Below are positions 54,000 through 62,731 of a DNA stretch of 64,000 nucleotides, one piece after another (the first letter of the stretch is position 1; every line of letters starts with the position of its first letter). The position numbers were made by a program, and so were the translations under genes. The DNA comes from Gardnerella vaginalis (GTDB taxonomy: Bacteria > Actinomycetota > Actinomycetes > Actinomycetales > Bifidobacteriaceae). The notes under the pieces are model-generated. The model searched no databases and was not told the DNA's origin. It saw nothing but the letters and a program-made list of their open reading frames with translations. The DNA is taken from the NCBI RefSeq assembly GCF_001546455.1, contig NZ_KQ956814.1, positions 23,244-87,243 on the forward strand, read 5' to 3'.

Positions 54000-55523
54000 A
54001 TGTCTGAATTACAAGAAAATAATGTAGACGTTTTTGAGTCCGACGATACTGAACAATTTGCAGTATCAAAAAAGCGTAGGAAGTCTAATAAGTCTGCGCT
54101 TGTATTGCTTTATTCGTTCGTTATTTTCTTAATACTTTTGGCGGCTGCTTTTGTGGGGTCGCAAGCATACTTCCGCGATCGCGTTGCGCCAGGAGTACAT
54201 TTTGCTGGCAGCAGCGAGATTTCGGGCGCGCAGATTGAAAAAGTTACCAACGCTGTGAATAACGCGATTGAAAACACAAAGATTGAGATTAAAGACGATT
54301 CTGGAAAAAGCTCCGTTGAAACCCTTAAAGATTTATCGGTAAACATAGATAAAGACGCAACCGTGCAGAGCATTATGCGCGCAAAGCACAATAATGTGTT
54401 TACAATGCTTATGCCGTGGATGCAAGAAAACGTTGGGCTTAAAGCTAAGTTAAACAACGACCGTATGGATGCATATGTTGTTAAAAAGTTTGTGAGCCAA
54501 AAAGATCGAGCAATGCCTTATACTGCTAAGTTTGATTCTTCTTCCAATTCTTACGTTGTAGAAGATGGTGTTCCAGGGCGTACGATTATAACTTTGCCAG
54601 TTCGCGAAGCGATTAAGCGAGTTCTGGAAAATCCTGGTAAAACAGTAAAAGTTACGGTTAGCTCGCGCAGAGTGGAAGCTCCGATTAAGCGCGATGTTGC
54701 ACAGAAAACCGTTGATCAGCTTAATAATTTACTATCTAAAAAAATCACGTTGGATAATGGTGATTCAAAAGATTTTACACTTCCAAAGTCTGTTTTAGCG
54801 TCTTGGATTAAGATTGATGCAGATTGTACAAAAAAGAAGATTTCGTACAAGGTTGATTCATCTGCTGCAGACGCATGGCTTTCTAAAGAGCTTGCTAAAA
54901 ATCTTAATCAGCAAAAAGTAGATCAAGAAGATACTTACAACAAGCAAGGCAAGTTTATATTAACAACGCTTAAGGGCGTTAACGGTATAGAAGTTAAATA
55001 TTCTAAAGACTTTGCGAATAAGGTTGTTCAGGCAGTAGAAAAGTCGGCGGATGCAAAGATTAGTGTTCCAACAAGCATTGTTAAGTTTGGAATCGAAAAA
55101 AAGACCGTCGAAATGCGTGTTGTTGTTAATAAAACAGACCAAACAATAAGCGTTTACAAAGACGATCAGCTTCTTAAAACATTCCCAGTTTGCAGCGGCT
55201 CAAACGGTTATTACGAAACGCCAAACGGAACGTACTTTATTTACTTGCGCTACAGGGTGCAAGATATGCGTGGATTTAACCGAAACGGCTCTAGGTATTT
55301 CTTGCCTGGAATTACCTGGGTTAGCTACTTTAATGGCGGAATCTCGTTCCACACCGCTCTTTGGAACAATGTTGGTATAGCTCAGGGATACCCTGCAAAG
55401 TACGGTTCTCACGGCTGCATAAACATGTATGAGCAAGACGCAAAGTGGGTATTTGACAACTGCCCTCGCGGAACAGTTGTGGAAGTTGTTGGAGAACAAC
55501 CAGATGGACCAGTTCGCCAATAA
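54000..55523 (+). CDS. L,D-transpeptidase (YkuD) with PG-binding domain
   Basis: 507 residues from ATG 54000, 9 nt after AGGGG; ATG 53994 is closer than usual. One transmembrane helix (about 34-54) then an extracellular part. Residues about 60-330 look like repeated PG_binding_4 modules. The YkuD domain (about 365-505) forms 3-3 peptidoglycan cross-links: ISFHTALW and YGSHGCINM with nucleophile C473. Such enzymes resist most penicillins. The stop overlaps the next gene by 20 nt. Confidence 0.94.
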   Translation: MSELQENNVDVFESDDTEQFAVSKKRRKSNKSALVLLYSFVIFLILLAAAFVGSQAYFRDRVAPGVHFAGSSEISGAQIEKVTNAVNNAIENTKIEIKDDSGKSSVETLKDLSVNIDKDATVQSIMRAKHNNVFTMLMPWMQENVGLKAKLNNDRMDAYVVKKFVSQKDRAMPYTAKFDSSSNSYVVEDGVPGRTIITLPVREAIKRVLENPGKTVKVTVSSRRVEAPIKRDVAQKTVDQLNNLLSKKITLDNGDSKDFTLPKSVLASWIKIDADCTKKKISYKVDSSAADAWLSKELAKNLNQQKVDQEDTYNKQGKFILTTLKGVNGIEVKYSKDFANKVVQAVEKSADAKISVPTSIVKFGIEKKTVEMRVVVNKTDQTISVYKDDQLLKTFPVCSGSNGYYETPNGTYFIYLRYRVQDMRGFNRNGSRYFLPGITWVSYFNGGISFHTALWNNVGIAQGYPAKYGSHGCINMYEQDAKWVFDNCPRGTVVEVVGEQPDGPVRQ

Positions 55524-56814
55524 GGCAGCGGATTTAAAGGGCGATTTGCCTGCTGCAGCTAGAAGAGTTAGTAGCACTCCGATTCAGGTTCGTGTTACCG
55601 AAACGCTGTTTGATGCCCCTTCTAGCGAAGAGCGCTTAGACAAAAAGCCTCCAATTGTTCAGTTTGCTAGAAAGTTTGTAACATCTAGTTTCGGGCTTTG
55701 GGTGCGCATAAGCGGCAAAATCGCTCGCCATTTTGGCTGGTTTCCTAGCGTTGAACCATATATTGGCTACGGTACCGATCGCTACGCGCGCTTGATTTGC
55801 CGAACCGTTTTAGCGCCTAAAGCTGGCCATCATTCCGCTTTAAAGCGCGGTATTTACGCAATGCTTGTTGTTCCTGCAATTCGTGTTAAGGTTGCTCTAA
55901 GCATTGATAACGTTGCTGTTGAATGGGCGCAGGTTGGCGATTCTTCTGTGTACGATAAGCCAGATTCTGCATATAATAGCAGCGCTGAATATTGCGTTTC
56001 GGATTGTTCTGGTTACTTAGATTTGATTACCGAAAGGTCGCTTTTAGCAGGCGAACACAAGGTTTCGTACAAGGTTGATAATCGCGATCCTGTTGAAGCA
56101 AGCATGTTTGTTATATCGGAGCAGACGCCTTTAGGTATTATTTCCGACGTTGACGATACTATTATGGTCACTCAAGCGCCTTCTCCTCTTAGAGCTGCCT
56201 ACAATCTGCTTATTATGAATCCAGAGCATAGGCATGCCGTTAATGGCATGAGTCACTTTTTCAATAGTATTCGTGATTCAATTCCTAGTGTTCCGTTCTT
56301 TTATCTTTCCACTTCTCCTTGGAATGTAGAAGCTTCGATTCGCCACTTTATTTTGCGCGAAGGTTTTCCTGCCGGCCCTCTTCTTCTTAGGGATTTAGAC
56401 CCGCGCCCTAAGACTTTTGTTCCAACTGGACCGCAGCACAAGCTTGAGTTTGCTCAGCAGCTTATGAATGATTTTCCAGGTATGCGTTTTGTTCTTATTG
56501 GAGATGATGGCCAAAAAGACCCTTCGACTTATGCGAAAATCATTGAAAAATTCCCAGATCGTGTTCTTGCAGTTGGCATACGTCAGCTTAAGAAAGATGC
56601 AACTTTGGTTGATTTTAGGCGAAGCATGTCTAAGACTTTTGGTGTGACTCTTGCTTCTTCTAGGGTTGCTAAAACTTGCAATAATAGCTTTATTGAAGCT
56701 AAGGGTGCGGCTGGAACTTTTGAAGGTGTTCCATTTTTTGCGGCGCAAAATGGCAACGAGCTAGAAGATCTTATGATTCCGTTTATTATTGATTCTGTTA
56801 ATAGCAAAGACTGA
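55504..56814 (+). CDS. App1/DUF2183 phosphatidate phosphatase-like protein
   Basis: 436 residues from ATG 55504, which follows GGAG and overlaps the L,D-transpeptidase stop; the ATG at 55429 would overlap far more and lacks such a site. The C-terminal part (about 215-370) is DUF2183 with the HAD motif SDVDDTIMVT, STSPWN and GDDGQKDP. Yeast App1 is a Mg-dependent phosphatidate phosphatase. No signal peptide. An envelope lipid role is inferred from coupling to the transpeptidase. Confidence 0.85.
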   Translation: MDQFANKAADLKGDLPAAARRVSSTPIQVRVTETLFDAPSSEERLDKKPPIVQFARKFVTSSFGLWVRISGKIARHFGWFPSVEPYIGYGTDRYARLICRTVLAPKAGHHSALKRGIYAMLVVPAIRVKVALSIDNVAVEWAQVGDSSVYDKPDSAYNSSAEYCVSDCSGYLDLITERSLLAGEHKVSYKVDNRDPVEASMFVISEQTPLGIISDVDDTIMVTQAPSPLRAAYNLLIMNPEHRHAVNGMSHFFNSIRDSIPSVPFFYLSTSPWNVEASIRHFILREGFPAGPLLLRDLDPRPKTFVPTGPQHKLEFAQQLMNDFPGMRFVLIGDDGQKDPSTYAKIIEKFPDRVLAVGIRQLKKDATLVDFRRSMSKTFGVTLASSRVAKTCNNSFIEAKGAAGTFEGVPFFAAQNGNELEDLMIPFIIDSVNSKD

Positions 56815-56824
56815 TTTTAAGCGC

Positions 56825-56872
56825 TGTAAATGTTGTAAATGTTGTAAAGTCTGTAAAGGTTGCAAAGGTTAT
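56825..56872 (+). repeat. Degenerate 9-10-bp repeats before ptrB
   Basis: TGTAAATGT-type units run from the previous stop to the ptrB ATG (TGTAAATGTTGTAAATGTTG, then TGTAAAGGT-like). The final copies carry AAAGG and may supply the ribosome-binding site. Confidence 0.5.
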
Positions 56873-56874
56873 AA

Positions 56875-59397
56875 ATGGAAGATAATTCGCTAAAAGTTGG
56901 TGATTTTAAGACTGTTGAAAAGCCACTTCCTGCAAAACGAGTTGATTACGTTCGTAAGTTTCATAACCAGGTGTTTGTAGATGAATATGCTTGGATGAAA
57001 AACACTAAATCCAAGGATTTACGCGATTATATTAACGCTCAAAATGAGTACACTAGCAAACGCGTTTCTAGTTTAGAGCCTTTACGTAAACATTTGTTTA
57101 GTGAGTTAAAGAGCCGTATTCAAGAAACAGATATGTCGGTTCCAACTCGCATGGATGGTTATTGGTATTACGTTAGAACCGAAGAAGGCAAGCAATACGC
57201 CGTTCAATGCCGTATGAAAATTAAGAGCAAAGATGACTGGAATCCACCTGTTATAGATGAGCGCGCGCATGCTGGCCAGACTCCAGACGAAGAGGTTATT
57301 TTTGACGCTAACATAGAAGCCAATCGTTTTAATGGCGGATTCTTCCAGCTTGGCGGAATGGATATTAGCCTAGATGGAAAGCGAATGTTGTTTGGGGTAG
57401 ATACTAGCGGCAACGAAAGATTTGACTTTTATATACGCGATTTTTGCGCGCCTTCTGGTGACGATTACAACACTCGCTATAACAATAGTTTTGTAACGCT
57501 TTCGGATTGCATAAAAGGCATATCTTCCGCGCTTTTAACGCCAGATGGAAAATGGGTTTTCTACGTAACTTTAGATAGTGCTTGGCGTCCATATCAGGTG
57601 TTTAGACACAAGGTTGGAACAAGCGTAGAAAATGACGTTAAAGTTTTTGAAGATTTAGACGAGCGCTTTTTTGTTAGCGTGTACGAAAGCTTTGATGAGC
57701 GAAGCGTTATTATAAACAGCAGCTCTAAAACCACTTCACGCGTATTAATGCTGCCGTTAAGCACTCCAGAAGCAGATTTTAAAACGGTGTTAAAGCCTGT
57801 AGAAAACGTGGAATACGACGTTTCGTTTGCTTGCTTTGAAAACGCTGGAGAAGATGGCAAAGACATTCCACTTATGTTTGTAAGCCACAATCTTAAGAAT
57901 CCGAATTTTCAGATTGACGTTATAGATTTGCGCAAGCACTCTATAGATTCAATGCCGTTTAACATTGGCGAAGGCTGCTGTGTTGCGCAAGGGTCTCCTT
58001 ACGGATGTAAAAATGGCGATTTAATAGAGAAAGGCGCAAGTAAAAAGGCCATTAGTGAGCCGTATTACAACAGCAAAAATCCTAAGATTTTGCAAGGATT
58101 GCGCGGCTTAAGCGTGGATGGTTTAAGCGTTTATAAAAATTACGTAGCTCTTTCTTTCCGTGCAAATGGTTTGCCTCAATTAGCAGTTATGACTAAAAGC
58201 AATGCCGTTGAAGACTTTAAGTCTGGGTGCCCTTGGAGATTCCGTCTTGTAAAAGAAGATGGGTTTGTAGAAGATTCTTGCGATTCTGTGGTTTCTTGCG
58301 ATTCTGTGGTTTCTTGCGACTCGTTGGATCTTAACGATTCTTGCGCAAAAGTCGCAAGCTTCCGTTTTACCAGCGCTCGCAAAGAATTATCTAAAATAAC
58401 GCCTGAGCAGGCAAAAAATAGCCGAATCAGCCTTATTGGAGCAACGGGAAATCCGTGTTACGAAGCGCCAAAAATACGTTATTCTTGCTCAAGTTACGCA
58501 ACTCTTGGAGCGTTAAAAGAGCTAGACATAGCAACAGGTAAAAGTGTTTTGCTTAAGCGCGGAAAAATCTTGGGCGATTTTAACGAAAATGACTACGCAG
58601 AAAAACGAGTGTGGGTTAAGGTTCGAGATGGCGAGAGCGTGCCAGTTTCGCTAGTGTGGAAAAAAGACGCTGTTGCAAAAACAAATGCAATGTTTATAAC
58701 TGCTTATGGAGCGTACGAGATTAGCAGCGATCCGTATTTTTCGGTTGCGCGTTTAAGCATGCTAGATAGAGGAGTGCTTTTTGCTCAAGTTCATGTGCGC
58801 GGCGGCGGAGAAATGGGTCGCGCGTGGTATGAGAATGGCAGGCGTCGCAACAAAAAACACACGTTTGAAGATTTTATAGATGTTACGTGCGCTCTTCAAA
58901 AAGCTGGGTATGCTTCGGCAAATCAGACTGTGGCTAATGGCGGTTCCGCGGGCGGCCTTCTTATGGGCGCTGTGGCAAATATGGCTCCGCAATGCTATGC
59001 AGGAATCGAGGCGGATGTTCCTTTTGTAGATGCGCTTACGTCTATGTTAGACGAATCGTTGCCGCTTACTGTTACCGAGTGGGATGAATGGGGAGACCCG
59101 TTACACAACGCGCAAGATTACGCGTATTTAAAGTCGTACACGCCGTACGAAAATGTACCTCAGAGCGTTAAGGCGGGCGAGTTTCCAAAGATTCTTATAA
59201 CTTCTTCGATTAACGATACTCGCGTTCTTGTTACGGAGCCTCTTAAGTGGCTTGCTCGTTTGCAGGCAGCTGGAGTGGATGCGATTGCGCGAATTGAAAC
59301 AGACGGAGGCCACGGCGGCGGCTCTGGTAGGTATAAAAAATGGGAAGAAGTTTGCTACGAAAACGCATGGTGTTTAGATGCCATGGGTATTTCGTAG
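56875..59397 (+). CDS. ptrB: Oligopeptidase B (prolyl oligopeptidase family S9A)
   Basis: 840 residues, cytoplasmic. A beta-propeller (about 80-560) gates the alpha/beta hydrolase domain. Catalytic triad S691 in NGGSAGG, D781 in SINDTRV and H813 in DGGHGGG; the family cleaves short peptides after Lys or Arg. About 100 residues longer than most OpdB because of loops, including an insert coded by 18-bp tandem repeats (SCDSVV) near residue 470. Followed by a Crp-family gene after 30 nt, possibly one transcript. Confidence 0.93.
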   Translation: MEDNSLKVGDFKTVEKPLPAKRVDYVRKFHNQVFVDEYAWMKNTKSKDLRDYINAQNEYTSKRVSSLEPLRKHLFSELKSRIQETDMSVPTRMDGYWYYVRTEEGKQYAVQCRMKIKSKDDWNPPVIDERAHAGQTPDEEVIFDANIEANRFNGGFFQLGGMDISLDGKRMLFGVDTSGNERFDFYIRDFCAPSGDDYNTRYNNSFVTLSDCIKGISSALLTPDGKWVFYVTLDSAWRPYQVFRHKVGTSVENDVKVFEDLDERFFVSVYESFDERSVIINSSSKTTSRVLMLPLSTPEADFKTVLKPVENVEYDVSFACFENAGEDGKDIPLMFVSHNLKNPNFQIDVIDLRKHSIDSMPFNIGEGCCVAQGSPYGCKNGDLIEKGASKKAISEPYYNSKNPKILQGLRGLSVDGLSVYKNYVALSFRANGLPQLAVMTKSNAVEDFKSGCPWRFRLVKEDGFVEDSCDSVVSCDSVVSCDSLDLNDSCAKVASFRFTSARKELSKITPEQAKNSRISLIGATGNPCYEAPKIRYSCSSYATLGALKELDIATGKSVLLKRGKILGDFNENDYAEKRVWVKVRDGESVPVSLVWKKDAVAKTNAMFITAYGAYEISSDPYFSVARLSMLDRGVLFAQVHVRGGGEMGRAWYENGRRRNKKHTFEDFIDVTCALQKAGYASANQTVANGGSAGGLLMGAVANMAPQCYAGIEADVPFVDALTSMLDESLPLTVTEWDEWGDPLHNAQDYAYLKSYTPYENVPQSVKAGEFPKILITSSINDTRVLVTEPLKWLARLQAAGVDAIARIETDGGHGGGSGRYKKWEEVCYENAWCLDAMGIS
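58275..58320 (+). repeat. 18-bp tandem repeat inside ptrB
   Basis: TTCTTGCGATTCTGTGGT repeats at 58275-58292 and 58293-58310 with a partial third copy, encoding repeated SCDSVV in a loop of the propeller. In-frame expansion. Confidence 0.85.
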
Positions 59398-59427
59398 AAT
59401 ATTTTTAAAACACATTGGAGGCTGATT

Positions 59428-60147
59428 GTGGTAAGAATTAAGCCAAATAAGCCCTACGAGGAAGACCTTCCGTTAACGCATACCGCGTTATTTAAGCAAG
59501 TGCCGCTAGATCAAGCGAGGGAGCTGCTAGAACACTTGCATGAGTCGGTTTTTTCTAGGGGGCAGGCGATTTTTAACGAAGGAGATACAGATCGCCGCAT
59601 GTATCTTTTGGAGCGTGGGCGCGTTAAACTCGTTCGTCATTCAAGAGATAATCGTGTGCAATTGCTTAGCATTCACACGCACGGGGAAATTCTTGGAGAA
59701 ATTCCTGTTTTTGACCCGTATGGCGGTCCGCGCACGGCTTCTGCGATTGCTATTACAGATAAAACTCGCGTACTCTGGTTAGAAAACGAGGTGCTTTTTA
59801 ACTGGTTGGGTCACCATCCTCGTGTTGCTGTAGACATGCTTCAGGTTTTGGCTGCGCGCTTAAGAGCAAATAATGAGCATATTTCCGATCTTGTTTTTAT
59901 GGATGTTCCAGCAAGATTGGCTAAAACGCTTTTAAATCTTGCTTCTAGATTTGGCGAGCCTGTTAGAGAAGGCGTGCTTGTTCCTCACGATTTAACGCAA
60001 GAAGAGCTTGCTCAATTGGTTGGATCTTCTAGAGAAACTGTTAACAAAGCCTTGATGGATTTTGCGCAAAGAGGTTGGATTAAAAGACACGGAAGGTCGA
60101 TTATTATTTATGAGCCTGGAATGTTGATTCGTAGGGCAGAAAGATAA
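59428..60147 (+). CDS. Crp/Fnr-family transcriptional regulator, GlxR-like
   Basis: 239 residues. N-terminal cyclic-nucleotide-binding domain (about 20-140) with GEILGEIPVFDPYGGPRTASA, the cAMP phosphate-binding cassette with Arg as in GlxR. C-terminal winged helix-turn-helix (about 180-235): LTQEELAQLVGSSRETVNKALMDFAQRGWI. No FeS cysteines, so not an Fnr. Family targets are TGTGA-N6-TCACA sites, one of which precedes adhE. GTG start after GGAGG. Whether this organism makes cAMP cannot be read here. Confidence 0.93.
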   Translation: MVRIKPNKPYEEDLPLTHTALFKQVPLDQARELLEHLHESVFSRGQAIFNEGDTDRRMYLLERGRVKLVRHSRDNRVQLLSIHTHGEILGEIPVFDPYGGPRTASAIAITDKTRVLWLENEVLFNWLGHHPRVAVDMLQVLAARLRANNEHISDLVFMDVPARLAKTLLNLASRFGEPVREGVLVPHDLTQEELAQLVGSSRETVNKALMDFAQRGWIKRHGRSIIIYEPGMLIRRAER

Positions 60148-60220
60148 TCAGAAATATAGTCAAAAATATAATCAAAAAGATAAATCGTCTTTTTCGTGCC
60201 GCAACGTAGAGGCAAGCCTC

Positions 60221-60233
60221 TAGAATAGTTCGC
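60221..60233 (+). promoter_or_regulatory. Candidate leaderless -10 for the PBP gene
   Basis: TAGAAT at 60221-60226 ends 7 nt before the ATG at 60234, and no Shine-Dalgarno sequence is present. The start site would fall on or near the A of ATG, giving a leaderless mRNA, frequent in actinobacteria. The -35 is weak. Confidence 0.45.
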
Positions 60234-62675
60234 ATGCCTAAAAAGAAATCCCTAACAACTCGTAGAGTACTCGCACTGTTTCTTACATACATCACTTTGT
60301 GTGTTGCAGGTGGTGTAGCTTCCAGTATTCTTTTTGTACCAGGGGTAATGAGTATAAACAACGTTGTTAAAACTGTTGTACCTTCTCTTAGGGTAGATGG
60401 CATTGATTTTGACGTTACCGCGCTGCCGCAAAAGTCGCGTTTGTACGCTTCGGATGGAAAAACAGTAATCGCAACTTTCTACGCGCAAAATCGTACGGTT
60501 GTGCCACTTAAGCGTATATCGCAGTACATGCAGCAGGCAATGGTGGCTCGAGAAGATCGACGATTCTTTGAGCATTCAGGTGTAGATGTTCAAGGTGTTA
60601 TGCGAGCATTTGTGCAAACATTTATAAAAAAATCCGATATGCAAGGTGGATCTTCCTTAACTCAGCAGTACGTTAAAAACGTTCTTATGATTAAGGCGCG
60701 AGAAGACAATGATCCTATTTCGGAATATCACGCAGCAGAAAGCACAGTCACCAGAAAACTGCGAGAGATGCTTATTGCTATTCAAATGGAAAAGAAGTAT
60801 TCAAAGCTAGAGATTTTACAGGGATACTTAAATGTTGCACAGTTTGGTAGTAATAATCTTTATGGTGTAGAAACTGCTGCAAAACGATACTTTAACACTA
60901 CGGCCGCTAAGCTTAATCTTGTTCAGTCGGCAACAATCGCAGCAATTACAAAGAATCCTTCTAGATACGATCCTTCCATTGAAGAAAATTGGCCAGAATC
61001 GCAAAAGCAGAGGAATATTGTTCTTGATTTAATGCTTAGGCAGAATTTTATAACCCAAAAAGAGCATGACGACGCGGCTGCAATTCCTATTAAAGATACT
61101 CTTAATATTCAGCACGAAGTTGCAAACGTTGGCTGCCAGGCTGCTGGAGATGCTGCATTCTTCTGCGATTATGTTACTAAAAAAATATTGAATTCCCGCG
61201 AGTTTGGAAAGACCACTGTTGCGCGTCAAAAGCTTCTTAACGAAGGCGGATTAGACATTTACACAACAATGGATATTCTTGCAAACTCTACCGCAATGGA
61301 TACTGCTAGAGCCACTGTTCCAATTCACGATCCAAGCGGCTTTGAAGTGTCAATTGCCGCTATTAAGCCTGGAACTGGGGAAGTGCTTGGCTTTGGAAGC
61401 AATCGCATTTACGATGCGACTGATGCAGCAAAGTCCGACCCTACGCACACTGCTATTAACTACGCTGTAGACGAGCGCGACGGCGGCGGCTTAGGCTGGC
61501 AGATTGGTTCTACGTGGAAGCCGATTAACATTGTTGCTTGGCTGCTTGCTGGAAAGTCAATCAATCAGTCTCTAAGAACAAGCATGCTTTACAACAGCAC
61601 TGATTTCTCTTGCGCAAGATATCGCGGAATAGGGCGTTGGTCTGTTCAAAACTCTGGCGGCGGTAGTGTTAGCCCAGAAACTCCTTTAATGGGTCTTGTC
61701 CATTCTCACAACACTATTCAGGCTGCAATGGGTACTCAGCTTAAGCTTTGCGCTGTTGCAGAAGCAGCTAGAACATTGGGGTATCACAATTCTCCACTTG
61801 GTCAAGAAGACGTGTTTTCTAAAAACTCGTTCAATCCGCCTATGTTGATTGGTGCTGTGCAGGCTTCGCCGCTTACAATGGCAAATGTTTATGCAACGAT
61901 TGCTGCTAATGGAGTTCAATGTGACCCTATAGCCATTAAGCGCGTAGTAGATAAGAATGGCAAGCGTTTGAGAGTTCCAAGTGCTAATTGCCATCAGGCA
62001 ATACCAAAGAAGGTTGCTCAAACAACAGCATACGCCATTAATCAGGGCGTTGTTCAGCCAACTGGTGTTGCACATATGGCTCAGCTAGAAGGCGGACGCA
62101 AGACGTTTACAAAAACTGGTACTAACGAAGAGTTTTACATGTCAACGGCTGGATTTGTGCCAAATAAGGTTTCTGCCTTTATTGCGATTGGAAACGCCGA
62201 AGTTCAAAAGAGCTTTAACAACATGAGGATTAATGGCGTCTACCACAGCACATGGTATGGTACCTACATCGCTATGCCTGCTTGGAAAAAGTTTATGGAC
62301 GCGTACCTAAAGGCATCTAACACTCCTATGGATAACGATTATGGAAAGCCAGATCCAAAGTTTATGGCTGGCGGAAAAATGCCGTTAACTACAGAAGAGA
62401 TGCGCAAACAGTACGAACTTCAGCAGCAGCGTGATAGAGAAGAAGAAGCACGTAGGCAGGCTGCTCAAGAACAGAGCCAAGATCAAAGCCAGCAGGGTTC
62501 GGATTCTAATCAGCAAGATTCGTCGCAGAGCCAGCAAGGTGTGCAAAACTACTACTACAGGCAAGATGCTACTACAAATGGCCGTTATGCAACGGGTGGT
62601 GGTAGGCAGAATCAGTATTACGGTGGAACCAGCAATAGGTATGGATCCAACTCGTATTACGGAGGAAACCGCTAG
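60234..62675 (+). CDS. Class A penicillin-binding protein
   Basis: 813 residues. Cytoplasmic tail, one transmembrane helix (about 12-37), glycosyltransferase GT51 domain (about 70-260; EDRRFFEHSG, GGSSLTQQYVKN, NLYGVETAAKRYF), then a transpeptidase domain (about 330-640) with the active-site STWK in GSTWKPIN, SHN in LVHSHNTI and KTGTNEEF. It polymerises and cross-links peptidoglycan and is a beta-lactam target. The last 90 residues are Gln/Ser/Asn/Tyr-rich with NQYYGG-like repeats. It follows the Crp-family gene by 86 nt. Confidence 0.96.
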   Translation: MPKKKSLTTRRVLALFLTYITLCVAGGVASSILFVPGVMSINNVVKTVVPSLRVDGIDFDVTALPQKSRLYASDGKTVIATFYAQNRTVVPLKRISQYMQQAMVAREDRRFFEHSGVDVQGVMRAFVQTFIKKSDMQGGSSLTQQYVKNVLMIKAREDNDPISEYHAAESTVTRKLREMLIAIQMEKKYSKLEILQGYLNVAQFGSNNLYGVETAAKRYFNTTAAKLNLVQSATIAAITKNPSRYDPSIEENWPESQKQRNIVLDLMLRQNFITQKEHDDAAAIPIKDTLNIQHEVANVGCQAAGDAAFFCDYVTKKILNSREFGKTTVARQKLLNEGGLDIYTTMDILANSTAMDTARATVPIHDPSGFEVSIAAIKPGTGEVLGFGSNRIYDATDAAKSDPTHTAINYAVDERDGGGLGWQIGSTWKPINIVAWLLAGKSINQSLRTSMLYNSTDFSCARYRGIGRWSVQNSGGGSVSPETPLMGLVHSHNTIQAAMGTQLKLCAVAEAARTLGYHNSPLGQEDVFSKNSFNPPMLIGAVQASPLTMANVYATIAANGVQCDPIAIKRVVDKNGKRLRVPSANCHQAIPKKVAQTTAYAINQGVVQPTGVAHMAQLEGGRKTFTKTGTNEEFYMSTAGFVPNKVSAFIAIGNAEVQKSFNNMRINGVYHSTWYGTYIAMPAWKKFMDAYLKASNTPMDNDYGKPDPKFMAGGKMPLTTEEMRKQYELQQQRDREEEARRQAAQEQSQDQSQQGSDSNQQDSSQSQQGVQNYYYRQDATTNGRYATGGGRQNQYYGGTSNRYGSNSYYGGNR

Positions 62676-62692
62676 GCTACGCTAACCTGCGT

Positions 62693-62724
62693 TAGGCTAG
62701 ACTAATCTATGTTAGTTTAGCCTA
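62693..62724. terminator. Bidirectional hairpin between convergent PBP and pyrD
   Basis: TAGGCTAGACTAA (62693-62705) pairs with TTAGTTTAGCCTA (62712-62724) with one G-U pair and a 6-nt loop, preceded by another small CTAAC/GTTAG hairpin. No strong T run on either side, so termination is likely but not certain. Confidence 0.55.
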
Positions 62725-62731
62725 ATCTGCG

